From Ophioderma brevispina (lineage: Eukaryota > Echinodermata > Ophiuroidea > Amphilepidida > Ophiodermatidae), in contig JAMKCH010014223.1 in NCBI GenBank assembly GCA_023653785.1, positions 1 through 64,000 of the forward strand: a stretch of 64,000 nucleotides of DNA, in the 5' to 3' direction. A program made the translations under genes and the position numbers. Under the pieces are notes generated by a model. The model was not told the origin of the DNA. It searched no databases and was given only the letters and a program-made list of their open reading frames with translations. Of this stretch, positions 21,601 to 33,485 are shown piece by piece; positions within the stretch are counted from its first letter, which is position 1; every line of letters starts with the position of its first letter.

Positions 21601-23929
21601 CTGGGCCACTTTCTTAATTTTCCTTTTTTATATTACCCATGTCAGCATGGGATACTGATAATGTCTTTTTAAAGGCCACCGTGTTTGTTTTACTTATGAA
21701 GGCATCTTTGTGCTACACTCATTAGGATGATTTATATAAAACTTTAAAATGAATAACTTTTTATCTTTAATCATGATCCATTCACTTTTAGACACGTGTT
21801 ACATTTTTTATCTAATGTATCAGTCATAATTATAATTTTGGTTCAATTGCCGAAATGCTGAGGAAGGAATGAATTTTGCCGGGCTATATGATTAAACGCA
21901 AAAATAGTGCTTAATTAAAAAAGAACATTTTTTCATTTTTGTATCTCAATGGCGAAAAATGAAGAAACATGAACTGAATAGCCAAGCTAATCCAATTTGA
22001 ATTGAAATCATGAGCTAGGTTACCCAAATGGCAGACATTCTACGCGGGGTCGTTTCGAATGTCACAGCCACAACCATTATTGATAACGCACCCTCCACAG
22101 TCCAAAAAAGGAGAGGAGAACTTGAGAAGAAACAATTTCCAGTTCTATGTGAGGGTGCGCTAATCCCTGCCGTGTGATAGCTTGTGATGCTATTAAAAAT
22201 CATATTATCAATAAAACATGAAATGAAAGCACACCCCAGCAACGTGGACGATTGCAGAAGTAATAATAAAAATCAGTGTAGACCTGTAAACTCAAGAGAT
22301 CCAGGAGGCAATGAGGTTGGGGGTGTTTATAATAATTATAATAGGCCTGTTTGTTTGATGTTAGAGTGTATCGGTGCGCGTGGCTACAGAAGCCGCATAG
22401 CTCTGTAGCATGGCAGGTATGTTCAAGGGTATTATGTTTGATTAGAGATTTACTTTTCCAGGGGAAGTTTCTGGAGTTTTGAGTTATGCACAGGTAATTT
22501 AACAGAAGCATGATTGTTGTGGACTTCATATTTTTTTCTTAATTTATCATGATATACTAAGATCTTTTGAACAAAGGTTAAGAGATGATTTTTTAATGTG
22601 CACTGGGACCGAGACTGCCATATTAAATGCATGTAGCAATTACCGTTTGGAAATTACCGTTTGGAAATCCCATGCCCCCAATTCGAGCAGATCGTGTCCT
22701 ACCCGCCCTGTATCAGAACCACATGTATAGTTTTCCACAAATCTTGATCGATTACGCTGTGCAACAGAGATACAGAATGCTTTCTGCTTTGCCGTAATTG
22801 TAGTTATAAACGGTAACGAGATGAATAGTTTGGTGGTCACGTGTCTGGTACCAGGTCACGTGTAAGGTATCAGGTATCAGTTGGCTCTTCGGGGGCGACC
22901 GTATATTAAATCCGACTATGTTAAATCCCGGTTTATCACGGTCTGTACATGACCCTCTTCCCAAAGTGCTATTATTTTCCAAGACCCGTGTATTTGCTAA
23001 ACAGTACAAAATTAACCTTGTCCCTACTGATTTCAAAAAACCGACGTACGATGACGATAGTCTGTTGTTTTTTTCCAATGTAGGGATACTTACTTCATTT
23101 TTACCTGAATTGGTCCCCCAAGCAAAATCATAACCAATCAACTGGCCGTGACGTCATCAATCTTTATTTTTATAAAAAATTTGGCCGTTATTCCCATAAT
23201 AAAATTCCTTTTTAAGATTCAACATCTGTATATTGTTCTTTAATAATTAATCTTCAATTGTCCCCGCATGATGTGAAAAGATGGTTCCATAAGTCTACAA
23301 ACTGAAAACCTAGTCAGCGGCTAAATACCCTTACCGTGACCATTAGCAGACCACTTATCTCTATAAGATCAGTGGAGCAACGATCCCCGTTTTGTTTTCA
23401 GCAGGCTTACAGCCACTTGCGCGTCGGCTGCGGGGTTTATGCGTCCATGAAAATACCAAGGGATCGCAACTAGCGAGCATTAAAACTCCCGATCCAAAAA
23501 AATAATAATATGGATTTGTTAAATCCAAAAGCTTGGTTCCAAAATCATTAGGACGGGTGCCCACCAGTCACAATCTCCAGGGAAACAATCCCAAATCTCG
23601 CGAGAAAAGAATGCAAAATCCATTAAATAATAAGGAATTAGATCTTACACTTCCAAGCACGTTTCCAAATATTTGGTCAATATTTATCAAAACTTGCTAT
23701 ATTATTAAATTGGGCGTCCCCACGAATATTCCTAAAACACAAGATGTGCTGCCCAAAGTTAGAATAATTTTTTACATTTAAAAATCAATTACCCACATGA
23801 ATAACTCCCGATATCCGTACATTATTGCAAGAATTACCTTCAAGCTTCTATAACTCATCAACCCTATAGTATTGAGAGCAATAACTGTGAAAAAGAAAAT
23901 GTGTTTGAATCCTCACACCCCCGGGTTTT
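21601..23929. other. Non-coding stretch, no feature recognised
   Basis: AT-rich. TTACCGTTTGGAAA is duplicated at 22642-22668. Frames at 22200-22529 (-), 22752-23141 (-) and 22918-23133 (+) overlap antisense and have no domain. No promoter or RNA gene could be supported. Confidence 0.55.
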
Positions 23930-25145
23930 AAAATTTAGACGACCGGTCAAAGGACCAAAATATGAATTTTTGACGGCGTTTGTTTGTTACAACGGTCCAA
24001 CCTAGTGGATTTTCCTACCACCATGGGATGTACATCACGATGGGGTGTTGGCCTTTCTACATTTTTATTTTTAGGTAAAAAAATGGCCAAAAAAGGTCCA
24101 AAATTGTCAAAACAATATGTAATCAGTCAAAATACATTCCTTTCTCAAATAATCTACAGACAATCAAATTTACCCCTTCAAAGGAGTCATATTTAAGTGA
24201 ATAATAATGGAAAGCCAATTTCCATTGTATCATTTTAGGGTCCAAAATGGCCCAAAAAAGGGGTCCAAAATTTTTCCAAAAATAGGTAATTCAGTCGAAA
24301 TGCATTTTCTTTTCTTAATAATCTATCATAACATGTCCATTTACCTTCAAAGCGAGTCATCTTTTATCTAATAATGGAATCCATTCCAATTTATAATTTT
24401 AGGGGCAAATGGCCAAAAAAAGGTAAAAAGGTCCAAAATTAAATCAATCGTAATTGCCTTCTTTTCCTCAAATTTTTTACATAGAAATATGTGGGTATAC
24501 ATCCCAAGCGAACACAAATGACCGGATTGAGTGCTATCAATTCCAATTTACAAATTCCTGGGATAAAATTGGCCCAAAAACAGCAAAATTGTCCCAAAAT
24601 CCATAAATGAATCAAAATTATAAATTGATCAAATTAAATAAATAATTTTTTTTATGGAAACATGTACATTTTTTCCTTCCCAAAGAACTAAATTCAATTG
24701 AAAGATCTGGTCATTTCGTTGACACTTTGTAGGTAAAAATGGCCAAACAAGTTCAAATTTTTGTCCCAAACTAATAAATTAGTAAAAACACTCTTTTCTC
24801 AAAATTTACCTAACCCCTACATTTTAAAGCCCTTTTTTTTGTTGTACATGGATTACCAGGGGGGGGGGGTGGTTATCACTCCTGCCTTGAGATTCGTTAT
24901 AAAGACCTCGCGTTTTATGGTTTTTGATAACCAATGTAAGCGGCTGTCCCTCTTCCTTTGTCCATTGATACCAAAACAGTACTAACTTAACTAGTATGGC
25001 GTCACAATTACGTCATAAAGTCCACGAATCGCCAATTGTGGGATTTTCCATAGAAAATGGTGAAAAATACGATGTTTTTGCGCTAAAGAAATGAGGACTA
25101 TCGGATTTTTCATACAATGTGGTTTTCAGCTCCAATGAATGGCAA
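23930..25145 (+). repeat. Composite satellite, left copy (A, monomers, B)
   Basis: Order: block A (about 23930-24070, with GGACCAAAATATGAATTTT, GACGGCG and GGGGTGTTGGCC); five monomers (24070-24840); block B (about 24840-25145, with ATGGATTACCAGG, a G run, and TTTGCGCTAAAGAAATGAGG). All three parts occur inverted at 27290-29250 in a matching order. Boundaries are approximate. No protein is encoded. The class is unknown; it could be a non-autonomous transposon with an internal tandem array. Confidence 0.9.
24070..24840 (+). repeat. About 165-bp monomers, five copies
   Basis: Each monomer begins near TTTTAGG..AAAATGGCCAAAAAA, at about 24072, 24236, 24399, 24563 and 24730, a spacing of 163-167. 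Each carries CATTCCTTTCT-like and TTTACC-CTTCAAAG-like blocks. Divergence increases to the right. Confidence 0.9.
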
Positions 25146-25600
25146 TTGGCTTAGTTTTACCTAAATATAGAGTTTTTAGAGCCATACTGTGCATAGTAGT
25201 AGTAGTAGTAAAACAAGTTTTTCAATCTGGTTTTTTGTCCCGTCCACGGGGTGGCCGGATTCCTCACTTCGCAGCACCGCCCTTACCCTTCCTTCCATTT
25301 TCACCCGATTCATGCATCCTCCTCCTCACCCCAACCTCCTACTCTCCGCCTCCACTTTCTTTTTCCAGCTTCCTTCCATGATCTTTGGACATCCCCTCCT
25401 CCTCAAACCTCCCACCCAAACCAAAAATCCCTTCTTTAAGACAAGCTCGCCATCCTTCCTCAACACAATGCTATACACAAGTACACTTCGCCAACCGTCC
25501 ATTGCCCCGTCCAAACCCAACATCTACTTAAAGTCCCAGTCTTCATACTATCCATCAACTTCACAAGCATAACATAATCTAATTTCCCAATGTGCCATAA
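25146..25600. repeat. Pyrimidine-rich tract with (GTA)n
   Basis: (GTA)n lies at about 25195-25211. From about 25255 to 25430 the strand is mostly C and T (CCTCCTCCTCACCCC type). Overlapping frames of 60-127 codons on both strands are Pro/Ser or Gly/Arg artefacts. Such tracts can form triplex DNA, which is inference. Confidence 0.65.
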
Positions 25601-27289
25601 AATAATTTTGGGGTGGCACCCCCCCCCCATACCCTCGACCTTTGACGGCCTCCCTAACCCCGGGAAGGTGCTACCTTCACATTGTTTTTTTCGCTTAAAT
25701 TAACCGGAAAGGATGAGAACATTATACCCGGAAGCTTTTTTGCCAAATCTTTTTGCCTTTTTAGCCCACCGGAAGCAATGTTCACTTTGAAAGACGAGGG
25801 TAAGGGGACATTTACTTTTCGCTGAAGGGACATGATTAAGGTATGAGTGCCCTAGCCATTTCAATGAACACATTTTTGGTAAAATGTTTTCCAAAAGGTA
25901 AATAAAATGCCCAATATGGAAAAGCAGGCATAATGGCCTCTTTTTCTAAACTTTTATAAGAACATTTAGTTTCAAGTGAATATAATTATGTGTATACATT
26001 GCTATAGTTATTCCAGTTACCCATTTTTGTTACCAACATTGCCTACAATCAGAATTAACTCAAGAATTGGGAGGGACTAAGTTTATGGTTAATATGGTCA
26101 GAAATCATCAAATTAAACATGATTGACAAAAATGATGTTAATTCAGCAAATTTTGTCCTTAAGAGTGTAATGTTTAATCCATTAACTACACATCCCTAAA
26201 GAAAATTTATCAGTAAATTAGAGTATTGGCTATCCCAATCCTCAGCTTTGAAGTTTACGCACAAATGGGTTAATTATCTCATTGCCCTATTTTGTCAAAA
26301 TTGTTTTATCAGGGTCATACATTCGCGTCCACCAGAGTACATGAAAGTTGACAATGAGTTGGCCATTAAATGCACTTTCCTTGGGGGGACAAAAAATTAA
26401 ATCAATCAAAATTGTTATGGTGATTATTATGTCCTCTTTTCCGTTACTCCGTGTGCCTGTGAATACACAATGAATAAAACCACTAAAGAAGCATTTTGGC
26501 TTTAAATGCATTAACAATGAGAAAAATAACCTACTTTGAAATTCATTTTAAAAAAAATAAAAATAATATGTTAATCGCGGTTGAGTGTTTTGTTTTTTGT
26601 TATTTCATCAACAGGTCAGAATGATCATTTTGTAAAGCAATAACCTCAAATGGAAAACATCATGTCCAATTTTAGGCAGTTATGGTTTTAATGGTCCAAA
26701 ATGTCCATTTCTCCGACATGACCGGTGTGGGGCAAAATAATTAAGGGTTTTCTCATGTGTTAGAACCTATTGTATTTTTTTTGTTTTTTTATGAATGCCT
26801 AAATCCACACTGACACTAGGGCCGGTGAATCTACCCAGAACGGAACATGCTTGATGGATATTTGTTTTTTAGCTGTTAAATATTGATCCAAACCCAGGTC
26901 CCAAAAATTTAAAACAAGACATCACTAGCTTAGACGCTTTGATAGCTCACTGTTATCACCCATAAATACACACTTACAAAAAGCCTTATATATAGCCTAG
27001 AGTAAATTCTCGTTGAATGAATTACTAACAATTTTCCATTAGAACCAGAGAGGGACAAATATCAACTTGGCCATATCAAACCAAAAAAAACCCTCAAGGT
27101 ATAAAACTGATTATAACATGTATGTAGTAATTTGTGTTTTCTCAGAATGTGGACTAATATTTCAAAGAACATTAATTATTTAATTGATTTTTTATTCCAA
27201 TCTAATGTTGGCTGTTTTTCTAATTTATCCCTAAGAAATATCTGTTGACCTACTGTGCACAAAGAAGACATACATGTCAGAGTAGGATA
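25601..27289. other. Spacer between the inverted satellite copies
   Basis: AT-rich, with a poly(C) run near 25620. I see no gene, transposon end or RNA gene. It is the loop of the large inverted structure. Confidence 0.55.
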
Positions 27290-28195
27290 AGTGATACGTT
27301 TTTCGTTTATTTCACCCATTTTAATTTTGATTTTGATCAGTTTTGGATAAATTTGGTCCCATTTATTCCACTTTGATCAGAAATCTGTAAGTTAAATGCT
27401 AGCACTTTTTTCACCTGATGAAAAGGCAAAACACTTATAATGATCTTGGCCATTTCAACCCCAAATCTGTCAATTAAGCCAACTAGCCTTCTATTCACTT
27501 TTATTACCCTTTTGGATGCCAATGGATTACCATTTGGGACATTTTGACCCTTATTTTTGGTCTTTTGATCTAAAAATTGAAAATAGAATACCAAGCACTA
27601 ACGGTACTTATTGACGTTTTCCTTGAGATGTAACGGCAAATGGTTACTTGATTTTTTTGTGAAACACAAGGTATTGGGACTAAGGTATCCATTTTGGACA
27701 ATTTTGATCTTTTTGCCATTTTGACCCCAAACATTTAGAATTGGAATGGCTTCCATTATATTCACTTAAATATGTACACCTCCTTGACGGTAAATGGACA
27801 TGTGTATATAGATTATTTTTCAGAAAGAAATGCAATTTCGGACTGATTTACCTATTTTTTTTGGAAAATTACTTTGACCTTTTTTTGGGCCATATTTGAC
27901 CCTACAAATTTATAAATTGGATGGCTGTCCATTATATTCACTTAAATATTACTCCCTTTGAAGGTAAATTGAACCAATGTTCCTGATAGATTTGAAAGAC
28001 AGGAATGTAATTTTGACCTGATTTACCTATTTTCTTTGGACACTTTTGACCTTTTTTGGCCATTTTTTACCCTAAATAAAAAATGTAGAAAGGCCAACAC
28101 CCCAATACGTTATGTCATCCCATGTGGGTAGGAACCACAGTGGACCTTTGTACACAACCGCCGTCAAAAAATTCATATTTTGGTCCCTATCGGCC
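27290..28195 (-). repeat. Composite satellite, right inner copy (partial)
   Basis: Inverted relative to 23930-25145. About five monomers have GGCC-ATTTTGACCC-type anchors near 27365, 27545, 27716, 27888 and 28057 (spacing 169-180), ending in block A (28075-28195, with GGCCAACACCCCAATACG and CCGCCGTCAAAAAATTC). Block B is absent on its left side, so the copy is truncated there. Block A directly abuts block B of the next copy, which shows head-to-tail tandem units. Confidence 0.88.
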
Positions 28196-29250
28196 GGCCG
28201 TCCCTACATCAATTTGGAGCTGAAAAACCACATGAAAACCCAATATTCCTCACTTTTCTTTAGCGCAAACTCGTATTTTCACCTATTTTCTATGAAAAAT
28301 CCCAATTGGGGTGGCCGATTCTTGGACTTTTGCCGTCATTGTACTCCCATAACTAGAACCCGTTATACCTTGTTTTTTGGTATCAATGGAAATAAGAGGA
28401 CCATAGCTATCCATGGTAATCAAACCCATAAACATCAGGTTCTTTATAACTAAATATCTCAAGGCGGGAAGGTGGTTAACCACCCCCCGGGGTACTCCAT
28501 GTTACAAAAGGGCTTGGTAAAATGAGGGTTAAGGTATTTTTGAGAAGAGTGTGTTTTACTAATTTATTAGGTTTTGGGGGCCAATTTGAAACTTGTTTGG
28601 CCATTTTTTACCCCTACAAAGTGTCAACTGAAATGACCAGCACTCTTATTCAATTGATTTTTTATTCTTTGGGAGTAACTTTACTTGTCCCCATAAAATT
28701 GTGTGAGAAAGGAAGGCAATTATGGAACCTCCTTTATTGATTTTGGAACAATTTTGCTGTTTTTTGGCCAATTGTATCGCAGAATTTTGTAAATTGGAAT
28801 GCTAGCACTAATCCGGTCATTTTTGGTGTTCGCTTGGGATGTATACCCACATTATTCTGTGAAAATTTTGAGAAACGAAGGCAATACGATGAGTTTACCT
28901 ATTTTTGGACATTTTGACCTTTTTGGCATTTTGCCCCTAAAATTTATAAATTGGAATGGCTGTTTCCATTATATTCACTAAATATGACCCCTTTGAAGTA
29001 AATTGTATGTTCTGATAGATTTATGTGAAGAAGGAATGCATTTGACTGCTTTAGCCTATTTTTGGATAATTTTGACCTTTTTTGGCCATTTTTTACCCCA
29101 AAATTTAAAAAATTAGAATGGCCACACCCCATACGCTATTGTATGACCCATTAAGGTGGGAATCCACGTGGTTGGAATTTTGTAACAAATTACGCAGTCA
29201 AAACTTTTTCTGAGCACTTTTTGCCTCAATTGCCGGCCGTCTATATGGCA
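28195..29250 (-). repeat. Composite satellite, right outer copy (B, monomers, A)
   Basis: Block B inverted at 28195-28505 (TTTCTTTAGCGCAAACTCG, then the TGGTAACC..CCCCGGGG part), four monomers with anchors near 28595, 28760, 28925 and 29085, and block A inverted at 29090-29250. It ends at GCCGGCCGTC, like the GGCCGGCCGTCC at 28186-28197, which probably marks the unit boundary. Confidence 0.88.
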
Positions 29251-29289
29251 TAACTTACAAGTCCCATCATTACTAGGTGTCTAGCTCCG

Positions 29290-29440
29290 AGTTCTACGCT
29301 CAAGCGCGTGGGGTTTGAGCGTAATTTAAATTTAAGACATGCGGCGTTGAAATCAGTACTATCAAGAAGGTATTCCTTCTCAAATTTCTTCCAAATTTAA
29401 CTATTACTATGCCGTGAAACGGGGCATAGTATTCTTGCTT
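29290..29440. repeat. Two short hairpins
   Basis: ACGCTCAA and TTTGAGCGT pair at 29294-29321. TACTATGCC and GGGCATAGTA pair at about 29406-29434 around GTGAAAC. They may be the end of a transposon; GGGCATAG also recurs at about 30280. A 123-codon minus frame (29300-29671) spans them without a recognisable domain. Confidence 0.5.
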
Positions 29441-29679
29441 ATGCTGTTTATCTTCTTCTTCTTCCGACCATCGGCTTTTTTGCTTCTTCTGCCAACGGCT
29501 GGGCCGATATGACCAAATCGTCAGAAGAAACCACTGACCCCAAGCTACATCAGGGTGTAACATAGTTTGCCATTTGGAACCTCTCGTAGGGGTCCAATAG
29601 GGTTCAACAAAAATCTTTTGAGGCCCACTTCTTCTACAGATAAGGTGCACTACTGCGGAAAATTCTGGCATGACATCGT

Positions 29680-30300
29680 CTTGGTCAGTGTCTACAGCTT
29701 GTACACCTAATTATATCGGAACTCATTAACATTCAAAATGGCGGCATTAACTAATTATTGCAAAATGCCTATATCTCAAAATCGATACACTTGGATATGT
29801 GATTTCTGTGCAAAAGTTGCGATAATGTCGAGACGAATCCTGTGACAGAATATTGGCCCCAGGGGTCACGTGTAGATATGAGGGCTAATGTAATATGCAA
29901 AAACGCTATAACTCATCAACCGAAGTAGATATTTATGTCAAATGTGTTTCCAAGAACCCCTTGGAAAAGCTTCTATTTCCTTAATGTGCACAATATGGGT
30001 CAAAGGCAAAATGGGGTCGATCTAGGGTCAAATATAAAAGACGCTTATTGACCTACATAGCTATGCCATCTTGTAGGCCTCAATGAAAAGTGCAAAAGTG
30101 TCCACAGTACCCCCGCTCTGACCTCGTTAATGGTCAAAGGTCAACATGGAAAAAAAAAAAAAACAAATGGATCTACTATTATATATCCCATCGTGTAAGC
30201 CTCGATGCAAAATGAAGGGTCAAAGGTCAACACACCCTCACATGTGCACTATACTTCATCATCGTAACGGGCATAGCTCCTGGAGTTGTCTATTTTTTTT
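29680..30300. repeat. Repeats with GGTCAAAGGTCAA motifs
   Basis: ATGCCATCTTGTAGGCCTC-ATG (about 30062) recurs as ATCCCATCGTGTAAGCCTCGATG (about 30185), each followed within 70 bases by a GGTCAAAGGTCAAC direct repeat (30132 and 30217). A poly(A) run separates them. It looks like a partial tandem repeat. The paired GGTCA half-sites resemble DR1 nuclear-receptor sites, but repetition alone may explain them. Confidence 0.55.
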
Positions 30301-30367
30301 CTTCAGTTGATGCTACCGCCTGTACCATAAAAGTAATTTTCAGTGATTCTAATTTTTACGGTACATC

Positions 30368-30853
30368 AGTCCCGCGGGGGGGTAAGCTCAGGGTTAAAGG
30401 GTAGGTACATATGTGCCGCCGAATGGGTCACATGTCACGCCGTACATAACAATGTGGTCATTTTTTTCCCACCATGCTAGCTATATATATGGGTCACTTT
30501 TTGAGGTCATTGCTACTATTATAAAACTGGGTCCATTTTTCAAATTTTTGTCTCAATTTACTATGAAAATGTATCGATATTCTGATTTTCGGTAAACTCA
30601 CAATGAACGTGGTCTATTTTTTCTGATTTTCGGAAAAAGTTCTATGAAAATGGGCCGATTTTTGTAAGGTTTACGATGAAAATGGTTGTCGAAATTTCAA
30701 AGCCAACTATATAAATGGGAGATCGAACTTTCGGAACCAACTATATACTGGGTCATATTTTTGTACAATTTGGTCACTAGAAACATGGGTCGATTTTTTT
30801 TACCCGGTGACGCACACCTGTACCAAATTTTGGGTCGAGTACCCCCCGGGACT
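30368..30853. mobile_element. Element with AGTCCCG ends and internal repeats
   Basis: The left end is AGTCCCGCGGGGGGGTA; the right end reverse-complemented is AGTCCCGGGGGGTAC. The interior repeats CTATGAAAATGGGTCGATTTT-like and TCTGATTTTCGG-like phrases several times (about 30555, 30620, 30670, 30775). No reading frame and no clear target duplication. A non-autonomous DNA element with internal tandem repeats is the likeliest reading. Confidence 0.72.
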
Positions 30854-32290
30854 AGGTAGGAAGCGGAATTCCACTTTGCCGTTGTGAGGTGCACGGTCAA
30901 TATTAATTTTTGCAATACTAAAAGTATTCTCATAAATATTTTTCTTGTCCATGATTTTCAAACACCATTGTTAGCGTCCAATGCCACTCATGTCATACTA
31001 AAATCATTGAAACTACTTTAAAAAAATATTTGCCTGTTCAGGTTGTGAATGACAGAACATGAATGATATGTAAAACGTATTAACCGTAACCCTAACGGTT
31101 GATGGTCATTTTCAGAACAGCGTGTGGTGGAGTTTGCAGCGCACCAATGCTTGTTTCACATTCACCGCCGTCTTAAATGGCCAATATCATAACCTGTACA
31201 CACATTCAAATACTTTTATGATTCACTCAAGTTTTCTTATTTCCATACATTTTGATTTGGTTAAATTACGGACAAGTAACGAGACGATTACAAACTAATT
31301 GCACAAGCGTGTCCTGATTATCGGCAATTTAACAGACATAACCATTTTGTAGTCTTGGTTATGTTTTGTGTGTTTGTGCATTTGCAAACCTATAGTGTTA
31401 TATATTTAGAAACAACTCTTAGAATTGGCAGCAAAATATCACGCAATCTTCGAACTCGTCACTACTTTGGCTAAGCCGGGATCTCTGTGATAGTTCTCTG
31501 CAGTTCGAGCACTTTTGCATATATCCACAACCTGCAGCTACGACACATAACATGATGACAATCTTGAAACTCATGCAGAGTTCGCAGTATGACACTGCCA
31601 TTCCGTATACGCGTATGTTTAGGATATTTCAATTTTACACACCCGTAAGTCGGGTTATTGGCCTCATGTTTATGATGTGTGCAATGAATATAGTTGTTTC
31701 AGAAGAGTTGTAGTCCAAGTGAGAATAAATGCTGAATGAAATGAAATAGTTAAAAAAAGTCACAGAAGCTCTATAATTCCGAAAAAATCGGTGGTACAGC
31801 ATTCTGTGATCATTCAATTCCAAAATCAAAAGTGTGGTCTTGGAAGGGGGTTAGGAGCTGTTAGGTCTTCGACCCTCTCAAATGAAGTTAAAACGTCCCT
31901 CACTCTTTAATAAAAACAGAATGGGTGTCCCAACCCCGTCTCACAAACTTTGTTTTGGACATTTTCGATACTCCTATTCTGAATTTCCAACCCCTGAATC
32001 TTTTTGCAAAGACCACCGGCATTGAAATCAATGTTGCTTAAAACATAACAGTCAATACTAACATTCTTTCTCTGAAGGATTATTTCTAACGAAAACATTA
32101 AACAGGGATATTCAGAAAAAATAACTTTGAACCATGCTAGTATTTGATCATTCGTAATTTTTTTAACTTGGTACTTGTTTCGTAGTCCCCGCCGGGGAGG
32201 AGGGCAAAACCAAAGTGTTAAATTCATAATAAATTATTAAAACATATAACCGTCTCTTCCCCCAAATAAAACTTTCTTTTTTTAAAAAAA
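30854..32290. other. Non-coding stretch, no feature recognised
   Basis: AT-rich. Frames at 31419-31601 and 31907-32227 (-) have no domain that I recognise. No repeat partner found. Confidence 0.55.
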
Positions 32291-32294
32291 TGAA

Positions 32295-32745
32295 TAAAAT
32301 GTCACCACAATTTCTTTTCAGCAATATCATTGACCATTGGATACGCACACCATCATGACCATGGAGCTAAAGATATTCAACAATCGGTCCAGTATGCGGC
32401 GGAGAAAAACACTTCAGATTCCTTTTCATCTGAAGTGCAGGGCCATTGTTATATTATCACGCAGTTGAAAAGATTTTTGAGGTATTATCTCCATCCGATT
32501 CAGATTGATATTTTTTTTCATGTACGAAAGCACAAAATACCTATCCTCATTGCAAATAAATAATTTATTTTGAGCGTCTAGAGTGGTGTGTTCAGTTCAC
32601 TGTTATTTTTCATATTTATTCGAAAAGGAAGAAAGACGAACAAGTCATGAAAGAAAAGTTGCTGTGCAAGTTTTGACCTAACAATTTTTGTGCAAAAACA
32701 AACGTAACTTTATTGCTTAATCGACATTTTATTCTTTTAACCGCT
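32295..32745 (+). repeat. Dispersed repeat E, copy 1
   Basis: Blocks GTCACCACAATT, TTTCATGTACGAAAGCACAA-like, GTCATGAAAGAAAAGTTG-like, TTTGACCTAACA, GCAAAAACAAACGTAACTT and TTGCTTAATC..ATTCT recur in order at 61200-61682 (+). The TTTCTTTTCAG at 32307-32322 looks like a splice acceptor before a 77-codon frame, but the other copy keeps neither, so I do not call an exon. Confidence 0.65.
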
Positions 32746-33107
32746 TTTTTTTAGAAGAAAAACTCGGGGGCTAATTGGTAATGTTTCATCGCCTATATTA
32801 TAATTTAAACTGGTTATTTTTATTTGGAACGAGGACAGGTACTTTGTGTTTGAGTCTTAACAAGATGATTTAAACCTGAATCGTGGAGGTGAAACTGGGA
32901 CATGGCTCTGGGGCCGTGGTGGGTTATTTGGGGGGAACAGACGGTTTTGTTGTTATAATTTTAAAACAATTTCACACCGGTTTCGTCTTCCCCTTTGGTG
33001 AGACTACGAATTTGTTATCAGTTTTTATTTGGTCTACGCTTTCACAGTCGAATAATCTTCTAATACTTGAATTTCCGTCTGATTGTGGTCTGTGCTCCTT
33101 ACCGGTG
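32746..33107. other. Non-coding stretch
   Basis: No supported feature. The 75-codon frame at 32883-33110 is not conserved or domain-like. Confidence 0.5.
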
Positions 33108-33485
33108 TAAAAAGAGATGTGTTCCGGTCGGCAGGAGCCATAGTCAGGCTCCATAGACTACAACGAAAACTATGAGCTAATAAAAATCACAATTCCCATG
33201 GCGCAGTTCAATAGCTTGTTCATCCACCATTGTATTGAGCCATACACTACTATATTTTAGTATAATTTGTAATACCGCAGGACATGCCTGGCATTCTGTG
33301 TTAACATATGCCAATCCAAGGCTACTGACAGAGCCCTTGGTGATTGCATGCCTTACAACATAGTGAAATAAATCGTGAAAATAATGTTGCATGAAGAGTC
33401 CAATTGAATCGAGTGCCCCTATTCGTATGTTTGTAGGCGGACTGTGAGTCAGAAGACTATATTCCTGCCACACGGGCTCCTGATT
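33108..33485 (-). mobile_element. MITE family C, copy E, with insertion
   Basis: Ends ACCGGTGTAAAAAGAGAT (left) and ATTCCTGCCACACGGG (right) fit family C inverted. The blocks GCCATAGTCAGGCTCCATAGA and GTTGCATGAAGAGTCCAATT are present. Between them, from about 33170 to 33358, lies some 190 bases absent from other copies. That insert has no clear inverted ends. Confidence 0.78.

Noticed and set aside
32307..32563. Possible exon with acceptor TTTCTTTTCAG and a HHHDHGAKDIQQ frame
   Set aside because: The other copy of this repeat at 61200 keeps neither the acceptor nor the frame, so it is repeat sequence.
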